Below are positions 11,107 through 22,287 of a DNA stretch of 64,000 nt, in pieces (position 1 is the first letter of the stretch; the number at the start of each line of letters is the position of its first letter). The position numbers and the translations under genes were made by a program. Where the stretch lies: positions 16,988,001 to 17,052,000 of the forward strand of contig OZ231127.1 of NCBI GenBank assembly GCA_965153355.1, given 5' to 3'. The DNA comes from Flaccisagitta enflata (Eukaryota > Chaetognatha > Sagittoidea > Aphragmophora). The notes under the pieces are model-generated. The model was not told the DNA's origin, made no database searches, and worked only from the letters and a program-made list of their open reading frames with translations.

Positions 11107-11148
<42 letters not shown>
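11107..11148. repeat. (GA)n microsatellite
   Basis: About 21 GA units. Confidence 0.95.
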
Positions 11149-11152
<4 letters not shown>

Positions 11153-11307
11153 AAACACAGATAGAAAAACGAACAAAAACACATTGCAATAATTCATATA
11201 ATCTTGGAAATGTTGGTTTTGGTATCCTTCAGAGATGGATAAAACTGTGAATGCCAGAAGAAGACCTACCTTTCCTCCAAGATTCAACACAGAAGCAAAT
11301 TCGGCAG

Positions 11308-11406
<99 letters not shown>

Positions 11407-11430
11407 CTCTCTCTTTCTCTCCTGAATATT
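11308..11430. repeat. (CT)n microsatellite with CTTT-rich tail
   Basis: About 46 uninterrupted CT units to 11,400, then CTTT/CT mixtures. Confidence 0.95.
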
Positions 11431-11811
11431 GGCAAGGAAAAGCCCTCGCGATAACGATTTGTTTTCATAATATGGGCCAAATGGGTAGTAGTTGAGGACA
11501 AAGAGCAAAAAGAGAGTGAGAATGAAAATAAAAAAAAAAAGAGTTGGCATAAGCAAAACCAAGCAAAAGCATGGTCATTATGGTCTGTGTCACAAAGGCT
11601 CACAACAGCCATCAACCTCATTGTCATTGTTGGTGATCTCTTGCACTTTAGTGATATCATTTTCTCATCATCTTGTCTACGCCAAAACGACGTTTAAGTG
11701 GTAACGGCTGAGTTTTGTCAAGGGATTTGCTAATATGCTCATTTCTTAGTGAAAACGTCTCTGCATCTACGAAAGATAGTTGTTGTGAGCTGTTTCACTT
11801 CTGATATCAAC

Positions 11812-11813
<2 letters not shown>
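11431..11813. other. Unassigned sequence
   Basis: No gene recognised. Confidence 0.5.
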
Positions 11814-11851
<38 letters not shown>

Positions 11852-11891
11852 ATACAAGATATGACTAGGCAGTGACATGGACAAACAAGAC

Positions 11892-11949
<58 letters not shown>
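11814..11949. repeat. (CA)n and (GA)n microsatellites
   Basis: A CA array at 11,814-11,846 and a GA array at 11,894-11,949, separated by about 47 bp. Confidence 0.93.
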
Positions 11950-11951
<2 letters not shown>

Positions 11952-12729
11952 AAGACTCATAATTGAAACACTCTTTTTCCTGACATCATTTTTTTTCTCA
12001 TCTGCTATAGATGGAAATCATGTTGAGAGAAAATCTCTTGGGAAATTATCTGTCATCTGGACATTGAGAGCCGATTAAATCCTTTTTAAACGCTTTTGTT
12101 ATGCGCCAGATACGCAGTAATTCGCAATCGCAACCGATCATGAACACGTACATACAGTGACACATCAAAACATTGCACACACACGGGTATAAACTTATTA
12201 TCATCAACAAACATTGTCTAGAAATTAACACCGGCCTATTATATATATGATTGAGTTTCCCCCCCTCGTGGGGAGGGGGGGGGAATCAAAGGGTTTGGAG
12301 ATGGGGAAGGAAATCAAAGGGGAAAAACAGAGAAAAAAAAGAAAATTGGGGGCAAATATAACTTTGGGCAGTACCAAATCATAAATACTGATTAGTAAAA
12401 CACAATTTATACCTTTACTACACTGTTTTACTGCCTTATGGGGATGAAAATCATAGATTTAAAAATGCAAGGCGTTGCGTCGCGGGGAAGAAAATCATAG
12501 GCAGGGGTGGGGAATTAAAAGCGACTCAATTATATACGCCCCTACAGTAACATACTTCTCTAGCAGGAATACTCGTGATTCCCGTGTTTGATCCGTTTCT
12601 GAGTTTCACTGAGAGGAGGTGGTGCACAATGTAAGGAATCTTAAGCCTTATTTACTTCGTTATTTAGACAGGCTACATTGCAGGCCCTGAAAAAAGGGAA
12701 TTGTTGGTTTATTGGAAGAAGGTGCAGTC
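11950..12729. other. Unassigned sequence
   Basis: No gene recognised. Contains C6-C7 and G9 runs at 12,259-12,285 and a further G-rich patch to 12,310. Confidence 0.5.
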
Positions 12730-12922
12730 TCTGTGTGGTCACACTACACAATTCGCCCTTCGCTGTGTGGGCACACCACACAATTCGCCCTTCGCTGTGT
12801 GGCACACCACACAATTCGCCCTTCGCTGTGTGGGCACACCACACAATTCGCCCTTTGCTGTGTGGGCACACCACACAATTCGCCCTTTGCTGTGTGGGCA
12901 CACCACACAATTCGCCCTTCGC
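12730..12922. repeat. 32 bp minisatellite, about 6 units
   Basis: Units contain CACAATTCGCCCTTCGCTG and a short hairpin (GTGTGG-GCA-CCACAC). Units are nearly identical (TTCG versus TTTG), so the array is young. Overlapping open frames on both strands are a by-product. Confidence 0.92.
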
Positions 12923-13141
12923 TCCCGGCCTTCTTTTCCTTTACAGCTTTATCGTCGTCGTTAGAAAGGCAAGGGAAGAAGAAAAAAAAAAGACTTTTTT
13001 ATTCTTCTCAATTTGGTAATAAAATGGCGACCCGCCGCGTCTGCCTCTGCCAACGAGGGAGACACTCGCCGGTCTCTCAGCCGCTTCCTGTTCACCGCTA
13101 CGGTCGCCTGCTAGAGGCCGCAAGAGGCCCGAACAAAGGAC

Positions 13142-13391
13142 GTGTTTCTAGTGACGATAAAAACCGCGTTTGTTCCCGTGAAACGCGTTTCCAGCGTGAA
13201 CGCACATTCAAGAATTTAAACCATCCCATGAGGGAGTGAGCAAAGTGAGTGAGCAAGCCTATGAATGGAGCGAGCATAGCAAAAGGGAGCGCTGCAGAGC
13301 GAGTAAGCGGAGTGAGTGATGCAAGCAAACGAACGTAGCGAACAACCGAGTGGCCCGTTTAAAACGCGTATGTCTGTGACTAGAAACACAC
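13142..13391. mobile_element. Putative CpG-rich foldback element (250 bp)
   Basis: The ends GTGTTTCTAGTGAC (13,142-13,155) and GTGACTAGAAACAC (13,377-13,390) are inverted copies with one mismatch. The interior is CpG-rich and includes a degenerate GAGCGAG/GTGAGTGAG series (13,230-13,330). Inverted ends of only 14 bp could be chance, so this is tentative. Confidence 0.4.
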
Positions 13392-13892
13392 CCACACTGC
13401 CGCTACCGGCACGACTGAACGGTATAAGGGGTAATGGTTTGGAGAAATAAAAATGCTCTAGACAGAAGGTCGTGAAGGAGGGACTCGAGCTTGAAGGGGG
13501 GGGGGGGAGTTGTGAATAAAAGTTAGGTAATGGTGATAACTATAACTGTCAGTAGAATGGAAATTGGGAGGGAATGAAAAGGGCATGTATTATAAGCGAA
13601 TGTGTGTTGCGTAGTCGAACTTCTTTATGTAAGGATACTTTGTATTCTGGGTTACCTCCGACAGCGTGCCCATGAAGCCAACATTTAGGGTATCAATTTG
13701 GGTCAAAATGGGAAAAATGTGAGAGTTAAAAAAGAAAAACAAATGAATAAAAGTGATTGAGATTAGACATACATGATATTTGAAAGTAAAATTTGCATCC
13801 CCTTGGCAAGAAACTCAGATTTTGCCACTATTACTGAAGATGTTATACTAAAAATTTCTACAAATTTCTTTTCTGTAGGCTGACAGGGTGCT
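13392..13892. other. Unassigned sequence
   Basis: No gene recognised. A G11 run lies near 13,498. The last ~100 bp (from about 13,790) align loosely with the flank of the palindromic copy at 45.5 kb, so that repeat extends beyond the palindrome. Confidence 0.5.
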
Positions 13893-14033
13893 GGTCGAAA
13901 TTATAAGTTTGCATAGAAAACAAAAAAATGAAAAAACAAAAAACATAGTTCTCTTCCAAATTCGATTACAAAGAAAACTATGTTTTTGAAAATGCAAAAA
14001 ATCCCCGCATTTGGCTGTCTTATAATTTCGACC
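13893..14033 (+). repeat. Two-stem palindromic repeat, copy A (141 bp)
   Basis: The outer stem GGTCGAAATTATAAG pairs perfectly with CTTATAATTTCGACC. An inner stem AAAAACATAGTT pairs with AACTATGTTTTT. Between the stems are A-rich strands (TTTGCATAGAAAAC and TTTTTGAAAATGCAAAAA). Copies B (55,379-55,519) and C (45,473-45,599, minus) share the A-rich strands but have different, still perfectly paired, outer stems. It may be a MITE, the structured tail of a retroelement, or a structured RNA gene; the sequence does not decide. Confidence 0.8.
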
Positions 14034-14486
14034 ACAGAAAAAAGGTAGATTTAAATTTTTTTTCTTAGTAGTTTGCCTTAAGTAAGAAAGCTTTTTCGGT
14101 TGTCTAACTGCCTGTGAGTGAATTTTTTTAATAAGTCACTATCAATGATCACTGATAAGAAGCTTCAATGCTTCGGTAACAGTTTTCTATGATTTCTACA
14201 CACAAAATACTACTATTTTCTGATTTTTCCCTCATTATGTAAATTATCTTTGTCACCCAAGGTACATAGCTTTTGACCTCTCCCCTGATTATAATAATGA
14301 AAATCCGGCCCCAGCATCGCTTTGACATCTTATTAGGAACCCTGATGGAGAATATAATCAGCTCTGGTAGCAACAAAATTGTATTAATTGTCATGAAAAT
14401 GTTATGATATGAAGAGTCATGGGAAAAATTGTCGACGGTTTTTCGCAAAAATGCCACTATTTTGCTGCTTTTTTTCATATATATTG
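14034..14486. other. Unassigned sequence
   Basis: AT-rich. A 109-codon minus-strand frame (14,149-14,478) has no recognisable motif. Confidence 0.5.
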
Positions 14487-14670
14487 TCTATCGAATCACC
14501 CTTAAACGGCTATGTTGAGGTGTACATTAGCGTATTAAGTGCCGACAGTGACTACAAGACCAAAGAAAACGTTTATGAGGGGATTTATGACGCCGTATTG
14601 AATTTAAAGTAGGCTGAAGCGTTTGCTGTTTTTTTTGGGGACTTGCCGTCCTCCGTTCACGTGTCGATAT
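14487..14670 (+). pseudogene. Decayed LINE endonuclease-domain fragment
   Basis: The plus frame from 14,487 reads SIESPLNGYVEVYISVLSA then DSDYKTKENVYEGIYDAVLN. This fits the part of a LINE APE-type endonuclease that runs from the LPLxG strand through the VSVYAPT strand to the KxxFYExLxxxL helix. After a stop, other frames give KRLLFFLG and FFGDLPSSVH, consistent with the following L-x-V-L-G-D-F-N block, which implies a frameshift. Only about 60 residues remain, so this is a fossil. The call rests on pattern recall over a short stretch. Confidence 0.45.
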
Positions 14671-14690
14671 ACAGAGATACTTAAGGTTCA

Positions 14691-14850
14691 ATGAAACGCA
14701 GAATCTTTTCTAGATGCGTCCGTCAGGAACGCCTCTCTATGAGAGGGTCTGTTCGTCCGTCGTTCGGTCCGGCCGTCGGTCGGTCCGTCGGTCGGTCCGT
14801 CGGTCCGTTACGCCTGTGCAAAAACTGCCTTTCTCGGCTGTTTTTGGCCA
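14691..14850 (-). mobile_element. HP-family element, degenerate copy
   Basis: Contains GAACGCCTCTCTATGAGAGG followed by a GTCCGTCG/GTCGGTCG array (14,750-14,810), the order seen on the minus strand of better copies (CTCTATAAGAGGCTTTGTCCGTCC). The hairpin end and 5' block are eroded. Confidence 0.5.
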
Positions 14851-15409
14851 CGGGGAGATCCTACACTGAAACAAATGATCAACCAACATGTTTTGAGAGC
14901 CTCCTCTACTACTCAGTCGTTTCACCCTTCTGTTCGTCCATCTGTCTCTCCATATATTTCACATGATTAATACACGCAGAGACACAGTGCGGACGCATCT
15001 TTGCCCGGTCGGGCTTGTTTACCATAAAAAAATTACTCAGACGTTTAAAGTCACGTCTGATTGAATGGCTCATAATTAAAGAGAATGGACAGACCAGCTA
15101 AGGTGAATTTCCGTTTCGTGTTTAGTGCGCAATTGTACAAGAATCACCTTCAATAAAAGGCGGGCGCCAATCCAACCGCCATGAAACCAAATGTGGGGCC
15201 TCGATGGCCGGAAAACCGGCTACAATGGTGAAGACCGGATACCATGGTGTTAAAGAGAAGCCAAGTTTAATCTAAAATGAAAGAAAAGAAAAACAAGGCG
15301 AAGAATTTGAACGGTTTGAAGAAAAAGAAACAAGTACAATTCAAGACGCGAGTGGTTGGGTTGGGGCAGAAACGAACAAGTGACGCGGAGTTACAATTCC
15401 GTCGCGGAC
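14851..15409. other. Unassigned sequence
   Basis: No gene recognised. Confidence 0.5.
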
Positions 15410-15630
15410 GGGTGGACAGGGGCATACAACCCCCTCCACACCCCCCTCCATCCCCCATACACACACACGCGTGGCATCTCAAATGCGAGTTTTCACACTT
15501 TTTGACTCGTGCGTTACAAACTGATGGACCAAAGGGCTAACGGACCAATGGACCGATGGACCAACAGACCAACGGCCAACGGACAAAGCCTCTTACAGAA
15601 TCGCTGGTCTTTCAGAGTCACTAGCACGTG
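15410..15630 (+). mobile_element. HP-family element, degenerate type I copy
   Basis: Retains CGCGGACGGGTGGACAGGGG, AAATGCGAGTTTTCACACTT and TTTGACTCG, a CGGACCAATGG-type core (15,520-15,585) and GGACAAAGCCTCTTACAGA. The terminal palindrome is largely lost. Compare with the cleaner copy at 38,711-38,915. Confidence 0.55.
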
Positions 15631-16643
15631 GCACAAATAGCTGACAATTATGGATCTTGCCATTGATTTGTTTCCATTAAGCAGCTCTTTGGTAAAGGTT
15701 GAAGTGGATAGTTGTGTTCTTATTTCAGTTTTGATTTAGTAGAAATGTTGTCTAACTATATTAAGTTATTAATGAAGAATGAATGAGCTGAGATTTTACT
15801 GCGGCAAACATTAAGACAGCTGACTTGCTTAAAGTCCTTTGAGCGGGTATAGCTCGATGGGTTGGTTATTTTTCTAAAGCTTAGAAACGCGCTACTCCGT
15901 TACGCCGTATAAACTATAATTTGAAAATGATTGATAAAAGCAAAAATATGAGAACGAATGAAATTTAACCAGTTGATTTATAGAAGTATGAAATGATGTA
16001 AAGGCTGTTTTATCGATTCACATTTCGCATAAGAACCATTTTATATCATCTCAAAAGGCTAGATTGCTCTTCATAAAAAAAGAAAGAAATTCTTTTTTTC
16101 CTTTTTTCCCTTTTCTTCCTCCATCTTTAATTCTTTCTTTTTTTCTCCCCTTTCTAGATCTTCGTTTTCCGGTAACGCCCTTTCCTCCACTTCCTTCCCG
16201 TTTTATTTCTAGGCGCGCCACCAAACTTCCGCAACTAACTGTGTCTGTTGGTCGGTCGGTCGGTAATGCGACATTTGACAATCCATACGGCACACTTTTT
16301 GGCCTGCTTGGCCTCGTTTCTTTGCTCGTTTCTTTGTTACTTTGTTTCTTTGTTTTGTGTTTTGTGCTATGTTGTTTCCTCTGTTACCATCATGCTTCTT
16401 AAAAGTTCTAGCTCGATCGCTTTCGTTTCTTACTTACTTTCTTTTTTATACTTTTATTGCTTCGCTAAGAATTATCCATTATTCTAAATACATTAAGTCA
16501 TTTTATCATTCCATTGGGTTTAATATGAGGATATAAAAATCGTGCGATCTGTTTAACACAGACTTTCACTAATTGATGACAGATGATGACAGATACTGAG
16601 TGCAATCTTGCGGGATTTCTCTTTAAATCACCATAAATCTATC

Positions 16644-16679
<36 letters not shown>

Positions 16680-16850
16680 CTGACAGACGAGGACAGAAAG
16701 AAATGCTCGCACAGATTCAGACACAGGGACTTACAGACAATCTGTCAGACAGGATAGACAGATGACTTTAAGATGAGCACGCCTTACATGTCACACACTA
16801 ACCAACAGGCACACAGACAGGCTGGTAGGCAGATGAATAAGACGTTTGCA
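15631..16850. other. Unassigned sequence with a GA microsatellite
   Basis: No gene recognised. A GA array lies at 16,645-16,671 and a short GGTC run at 16,247-16,263. Confidence 0.5.
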
Positions 16851-17280
16851 AGGGGTGCATGGGGTGCAAGTGGTGCACGGGGTGCATGGGGTGCAAGGGG
16901 TGCAAGGGGTGCAGGGGGTGCAAGGGGTGCAAGGGGTGCATGGGGTGCAAGGGGTGCAGGGGGTGCAAGGGGTGCAAGGGGTGCAGGGGGTGCAAGGGGT
17001 GCAAGGGGTGCAAGGGGTGCATGGAGTGCAAGGGGTGCAAGAGGTGCAAGGGGTGTAAGGGGTGCAAGGGGTTCATGGGGTGCAAGGGGTGCAAGGGGTG
17101 CAATTGGTGCAAAGGGTGCAAGGGGTGCAAGTGGTGCATGGGGTGCAAGGGATGCAAGGGGTGCATGGGGTGCATGGGGTGCATAGGGTGCAAGGGGTGC
17201 AAAGGGTGCAAGGGGTGCAAGGGGTGCAAGGGGTGCAAAGGGTGCAAAAGGTGCAAGGGGTGCAAGGGGTGCAAGGGGTG
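16851..17280. repeat. 9 bp minisatellite (GGTGCAAGG)n, about 48 units
   Basis: Variants include GGTGCATGG and GGTGCAGGG. Because the unit is a multiple of three, several frames on both strands stay open and give Gly-Val-Gln, Ala-Arg-Gly or Leu-Ala-Pro repeats. The Ala-Arg-Gly series looks collagen-like but there is no signal peptide or conserved flank. Confidence 0.95.
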
Positions 17281-17830
17281 TTGAATTTCTCACGGCTCAC
17301 TCTGAAGATTTTGATAAGATATCATCGGTTATATGCCTAAAGAGTTTTAAAAAAATTGTAAGAATTGGAAGCAATGGAAGCTGCTCACTATCAAACGTAT
17401 TTTTGAGACCTTTCTCCAATGAAATGCAAAGAACCGATGAATTTTGCGAGCCATTGAGCTTCTCCTTCTTCTTCTTCATCTTTTTGGTTAGAATTTCGAA
17501 AGGGAAAAATCGGCTTGTGAGGTCGGAATAAAGAACCATTTTAACTCTCGAACCATTTAAACATTTTTTGATCCGTAAACGAAAAGCGATTTTTTTTTCC
17601 TTTAAAAACCTAGGAGGTGTTCATGGTCCGTATTTCGTTTTCTCTTCTTCTCGTTTCACGTGATTAAAAAAGAATGTTTTGAATTCTTGTCATTGAATTC
17701 AAGCTGAGATAGCAATTGTTGCACTGAGTTCCGAAAGCATATCATATCTGGACAAAGATACAAGCCAGTACCTGGGGACGACAGCTATTGTATAAAAGTG
17801 TCCCTTAGTATGTGTAGATCACATGTATAT
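17281..17830. other. Unassigned sequence
   Basis: No gene recognised. Confidence 0.5.
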
Positions 17831-18369
17831 ATGGTTTTGCCTGCGTCCTGATGAATCTCAGGACATTTTTTTGCTCATGAAGTCAGTAGGTTTAACATTT
17901 TGGAGACATAAAATTGACGAGATTTTTTTCATCTTTGGTTAGCAAATTATAGGTTTATTTTAATAATTCCTTCAAATCTGGGAGCAGGGTTACAAAATTT
18001 TACACATTTCGTATTCAATCCACCCTCAAGCTTCACTGAAGATTTGGCGTCCTACCACCTGTTCTAGGAATCATTTTTAGTTGCGGACACGCAACTCTAT
18101 AAGAGGCTTTGTCCGTCCGTTGATCCATCTGTCCGTCCGTCCGTCGGTCCATCTATCCGTAACCACGAGTCGAAGAGTGGGAAAACGCGCATATCCGCCC
18201 CTGCCCACCCGTCCGCAACTGATGGCCGTGTATCCGGCCTTGTTCATGTTTAGAAGTGTAACAAATAAAATGACATAATCCTTTTTTTTCACCTTTGAAT
18301 TTGGGCAAAGTAGTTAACTTCAAGGGAAGAAAAGAGGCTTTGAATTAGCTAGGACGCAGGTAAAACCAT
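17831..18369. mobile_element. Putative foldback element enclosing an HP copy
   Basis: ATGGTTTTGCCTGCGTCCT (17,831-17,849) is the inverted copy of 18,351-18,369 with one mismatch. The HP copy at 18,074-18,244 sits inside, which suggests nested insertion or a core carried by the foldback ends. The 19 bp match is long enough to be unlikely by chance, but the true termini are not known. Confidence 0.5.
18074..18244 (-). mobile_element. HP-family element, type I copy
   Basis: On the minus strand: AACAAGGCCGGATACACGGC, CAGTTGCGGACGGGTGGGCA, ATGCGCGTTTTCCCACTCTT, a GGACGGAC core with GGATAGATGG variants, GACAAAGCCTCTTATAGAG, then AGTTGCGTGTCCGCAACT and AAAAA. The end palindrome differs from the GTCGCGTGCACGCGAC form but still pairs with itself. 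Confidence 0.8.
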
Positions 18370-18519
18370 GTATTTTCTTGCTCAGTATAAGCAACTGTAC
18401 CATTTTCTGCCTTTGATATAGGTCAAAAGTACCGGCGTGAATTTTTTTGTCATAAGGTGACCCGCGTACAGAATTTAGTGTGTTGAGGGGAAAAAATATT
18501 CATTTGTTTATTCTCGATC

Positions 18520-18745
18520 GTTTTAGTCATTTTTAGTCATTCTAAGTAATTTTAAGGCATTCTAAGTCATTCTGAGTCATTCTGAGTCATTTTAAGTCAT
18601 TTTAAGTCACTTTTGATCATTAGGTCATTTTGTCATTCTAAGTCCTTTTTGGTCATTTTAAGTCATTTTAAGTCATTCTAAGTCATTCCAAGTTATTCTT
18701 AGGCATTCTAAGTAATTCTAAGTCAGTAAGTCTTGCACGCGACTT
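18520..18745 (-). mobile_element. HP-family type II fragment (5' end plus decamer core)
   Basis: A GTCATTCTAA-type decamer array (18,525-18,725) ends in CTTGCACGCGACTT, as in the copy at 4314-4698. No hairpin 3' end is attached, so this copy is truncated. Confidence 0.55.
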
Positions 18746-18954
18746 CTGCAATTGCTTGGAATGAAAGAAAAAAAATTTGAAAAAGAAGAAATAGATACGA
18801 TTTTTATAGCGCCAAACAAATTCAAAAGTGAGTAAAGAACCAAAAAATTGCCATGTGAAAAAAATGCTGGAAGGGATCATTTCCTCTTTTTTCCCACTCA
18901 CTTGTTTCATTTTAAGTAAAATTTCGGCGGATTAGGCACAGCCGACTCGCGGAC

Positions 18955-19280
18955 TGGTGGTTTCCAACATGTGGTTCCCAAATTGTGGTTTCCAAATTGT
19001 GCTTTTCGACTTATGGTTTCCGACTTGTGGTTTCCGCCCAGTGGTTTCCAAATTGTGGTTTCCAAATTGTGGTTTCCAAATTGTGGTTTCCAAATTGTGG
19101 TTTCCATATTGTGGTTTCCAAATTGTGGTTTCCTACTTGTGGTTTCTGACTTGTGGATTCCAACTTGTGGTTTCTGCCTTGTGGTTTCCGACATGTGGTT
19201 TTCAAATTGTGGTTTCCTACTTGTGGTTCCCAACGGTGGTTTCCGACTTGTGGTTCCCAACGGTGGTTTCCGACTTGAAG
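18955..19280. repeat. 15 bp minisatellite, about 21 units
   Basis: The unit is GTGGTTTCCAAATTG with GACTT variants. The 15 bp unit keeps several frames open on both strands. Confidence 0.93.
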
Positions 19281-19317
19281 TTTCCGACTTGGCGCACCAA
19301 CGTGGGCCACAAGGCAT

Positions 19318-19640
19318 CGCATCGGACATCAAGTGGCACAGCTTCATGATCCATAAGATTCACAAAGTGACACATCAGTTACTATGTGGCACAGCTTTAT
19401 TCACAAGGCTTCCCATTGGTTACCATGTGGCGCAGCCTCGTAGTCCACAAAGCGGCACATTCATTACCATGTAGCGCAGCTTTATGGGTCACAATTCACA
19501 AGGATCCCCATTGGTTACCAAGTGGCGCAGCACCACAGGTCACAAGGCTCCTCATTCGTTACCATGTGGCGCAGCTTTATGGGTCCCAATTCACAAGGCT
19601 CCCCATTGGTTACCATGTGGCGCAGCTTTGTGGGCCACGA
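19318..19640. repeat. About 45 bp minisatellite, 6-7 units
   Basis: Irregular units share TTACCATGTGGCGCAGCTTT and CACAAGGCT. The spacing of the shared block varies between about 41 and 51 bp. Confidence 0.85.
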
Positions 19641-19868
19641 GGCAAGCCGGCTGTCAAGAAAGAAAAAAAAAGAGTCTCGCCCGATTGGCGCTGGAATCAC
19701 AAAACGGAAACTTGAAAGGAATATCCATGTTTTTTCATGAGGCCAAAAATATTTCCATCCTTTTGATGGCGGAGTTTTCTTTTTTACAAGCATCTGAGAG
19801 TCGAGTTCCATCATGGCTGAGAGAAGCCGAAAAGGGAAGCTCAAAGGCATCACAAAAATCCGGTTCAT

Positions 19869-19925
19869 ATTTCAGTCACATGCACGCGACTCTATATAAC
19901 CCACTGGCTTTTCACGTTACTCTAT
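19869..19925 (-). mobile_element. HP-family 3' end fragment
   Basis: GTCACATGCACGCGACTCTA then TATAACCCACTGGC matches the 3' end of HP elements read on the minus strand; no core or 5' end is seen. Confidence 0.45.
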
Positions 19926-20617
19926 CCGTCTTTTATTTTTGTTTCTTTGTTTGTTTTTTTTTCATTTGTTTTTTGACACGTAAAAAAAGAAATCCCATTA
20001 TCACTACTCGTTTATGGCTTCAGGCGTCAGCTATTTCTTGCTAGTCTCATTCTACATGCAATAGTGTTCCTCCCGTTGTAAGAAATCGCCCATCTCTTGA
20101 ACATCCATCATTCGTTGAATGGCGATGGAGTGGTAGCCAGTTTTATGTTGCAAGATAACAGTATCATTTCTCGATGGAGTGCCAGCCCGTTTTATGTGGC
20201 AAGATCACGGTATCATTTCTCGATGCAGGGAGGCAGAATCCATGAGCGCCCACACTTAATACTACAGTTTAGCTTGACTAGAGCGCACGCCAAGGGATTG
20301 CCCAAAATTATGCTTAACAGTGAATTTGCATTGTTGCCAATACAGAAATAACTAAAAAATCTTTAACGAGACTTTATATTGAAAGCCTTTAAGATGGGCA
20401 TGCCTTAATAGCGGGTGCGCTCTAGCGGTTCTCCTCTGTACTTCTTCTTACCTCCACATATCCAACATGCTGGAGCTTTTGCCTTCATATCCATATGTGG
20501 AAGCGATTGACCGCTCCCAATTTGGAGGATAGGATAGCTGCTAGTATTTGAACTACAAAATGGAAGCAGAAGCGGAAGTGGTGCAAGCTTCATTCAAATC
20601 GACTGCTTCCACATCCC
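19926..20617. other. Unassigned sequence
   Basis: No gene recognised. A short near-duplicate (GATGGAGTGGTAGCCAGTTT versus GATGGAGTGCCAGCCCGTTT) occurs at 20,124 and 20,174. Confidence 0.5.
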
Positions 20618-21205
20618 TAGTTCACACGTACCCTCTTCTGTCCCACACTCATCGTTCACACGTACCCTCTTTTGTCACACATTCACCGTTCACACGTACC
20701 CTCTTCTGTCACACAACCATCATTCACGCGTACCCTCTTCTGTCACACATCCATCATTCACGCGTACCCTCTTCTGTCACACATCCATCATTCACACATG
20801 CCCTCTTCTGTCACATATTCACTGTTCACGCATACCCTCTTTGGTCACACACCTATCATTCACGCATACCCTCTTCTGTCACACATCCATCATTCACGTA
20901 TACCCTCTTCTGTCACACATCCATTGTTCGCACACACCCTCTTCTGTCACACATTTCATCGGTCACACGTGCCCTCTTCCGTCACACATTCTCCATTCAC
21001 GCATACCCTCCTCTGTCACACATTTATCATTCATGCATACCCTTTTCTGTCACACATCCATTGTTCACGCGTACCCTCTTCCGTCACACATTCACTGTTC
21101 ATGCATACCCTTTTCTGTGACACATTCACCGTTCACGCTCTACCCTCTTCTGTTACACATTCATCATTCACGTGTACCCTCTTCTGTCACACATTTCATC
21201 GACTG
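20618..21205. repeat. 34 bp minisatellite, about 17 units
   Basis: Units contain TACCCTCTTCTGTCACACAT and CATCATTCACGCG. Since 34 is not a multiple of three and the unit has no stop in any forward frame, all three forward frames read through with the same peptide phases in rotation. Confidence 0.95.
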
Positions 21206-21639
21206 TTTTTTTACGTTCCAACGACATTCTTCAATTTCTTTAAAGTCCACTTGTCAGCGTCTCGTGGATGAATGAATGCCCTTTTTTCCTTTACCCTTCG
21301 CCTTCGCGCGTCAACGTTAATCAATTCTGATCCTTCTTTCTTTCGCCCTTTCGCCTTTTCGGCCGCTTCATCGCCTTTTCTTTTGACATTCCATCATCAC
21401 GACTCAAAAAACAGCAGCAGCAACAGCAGCAGCTGCAGCAACAGCATGAACAGCGGCGGCGGTGGCGATGAGGCTGCGGCAGAGGCCCCCATTTTGGTCT
21501 ATATTTCGTGTCATTTCTTTCCCATCGATGATCTCGACTTTGTTTTCCATACACCAGACACCCACTTGTCTTTGTAGTCGTGCAAACCGCACCCTCATTA
21601 AGACCTTGTTTGGACTCGATTGTACGCCAACTCACCCCA
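21206..21639. other. Unassigned sequence with a CAG-rich patch
   Basis: Imperfect CAG/CAA repeats at about 21,411-21,446, followed by a GGCGGCGGTGG patch. Open frames here give short poly-Ser or poly-Gln-like tracts but no recognised protein. Confidence 0.5.
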
Positions 21640-21890
21640 GCCGTTCACCTCCGCCAACTCACCTCGCCCACTCACTCCATCATCACGACTCAAAAAATGA
21701 CTGCTTTGCCTCTCTCACTGACTCCGCCTACCTAGCTCACTCACCGACTCCACCCACTCACCTCAGCCACTGACTCCACCACTCACCACACCCACTCACT
21801 CAGCCCATTCACCTTACCCACTCATTCCGCCCATTCACTTCACCCACTCACTCCGCCCGCTCACTTCAACTCACCCACTCACCCGCTTTT
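21640..21890. repeat. Degenerate CCACTCACTC-type minisatellite
   Basis: Units of about 10-20 bp built on CACTCAC and CCGCCCA. Confidence 0.8.
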
Positions 21891-22036
21891 GTTTCCAAGT
21901 TGGGAGCGTTGAAGGGGGAAAAGAAAAAATAGATTTGTCTCCCTCATTTTCTTTCGAAAAAGTTATTTGACACTTTTAAACGAGAAAAAATATGTCGAGA
22001 GGAAAAAAATTCTCGTGCCAGCACTTTTTTAAGTGA

Positions 22037-22042
22037 GAGAGA

Positions 22043-22102
<60 letters not shown>
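22037..22102. repeat. (GAAA)n microsatellite
   Basis: About 14 GAAA units. Confidence 0.95.
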
Positions 22103-22103
<1 letters not shown>

Positions 22104-22251
22104 CGCTGACTGGGTGTATATTGGTTAACAACCATGAGCGCATGCAGTTGTAGTTCGCGGTTTACTCGAGTTGGGATGATGAGCTAACTTGATTAGTAGT
22201 TCTCTCGGTCGAGAATCGATGAACCAACCTAGTGCAAAAGTGGGCAAACGT

Positions 22252-22287
22252 TGTGTTGTGTTGTGTTGTGTTGTGTTGTGTTGTGTT
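22252..22287. repeat. (TTGTG)n pentanucleotide array
   Basis: About seven units. Confidence 0.93.

Noticed and set aside
12730-12922. Possible CRISPR-like array (regular 32 bp units)
   Set aside because: There are no variable spacers; units are contiguous and nearly identical, so it is a minisatellite in a eukaryotic context.
13230-13330. CpG island promoter
   Set aside because: The CpG content comes from a degenerate GAGCGAG-type series and flanking repeats; no transcript or gene follows.
16784-17293. Collagen-like or Leu-Ala-Pro proteins from the GGTGCAAGG array
   Set aside because: A 9 bp unit keeps many frames open on both strands; there is no signal peptide, conserved terminus or Gly-Pro pattern of a real collagen.
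20548-21275. Frames of 144-199 codons across the 34 bp array
   Set aside because: All three phases of the same stop-free unit are open, so coding is not supported.
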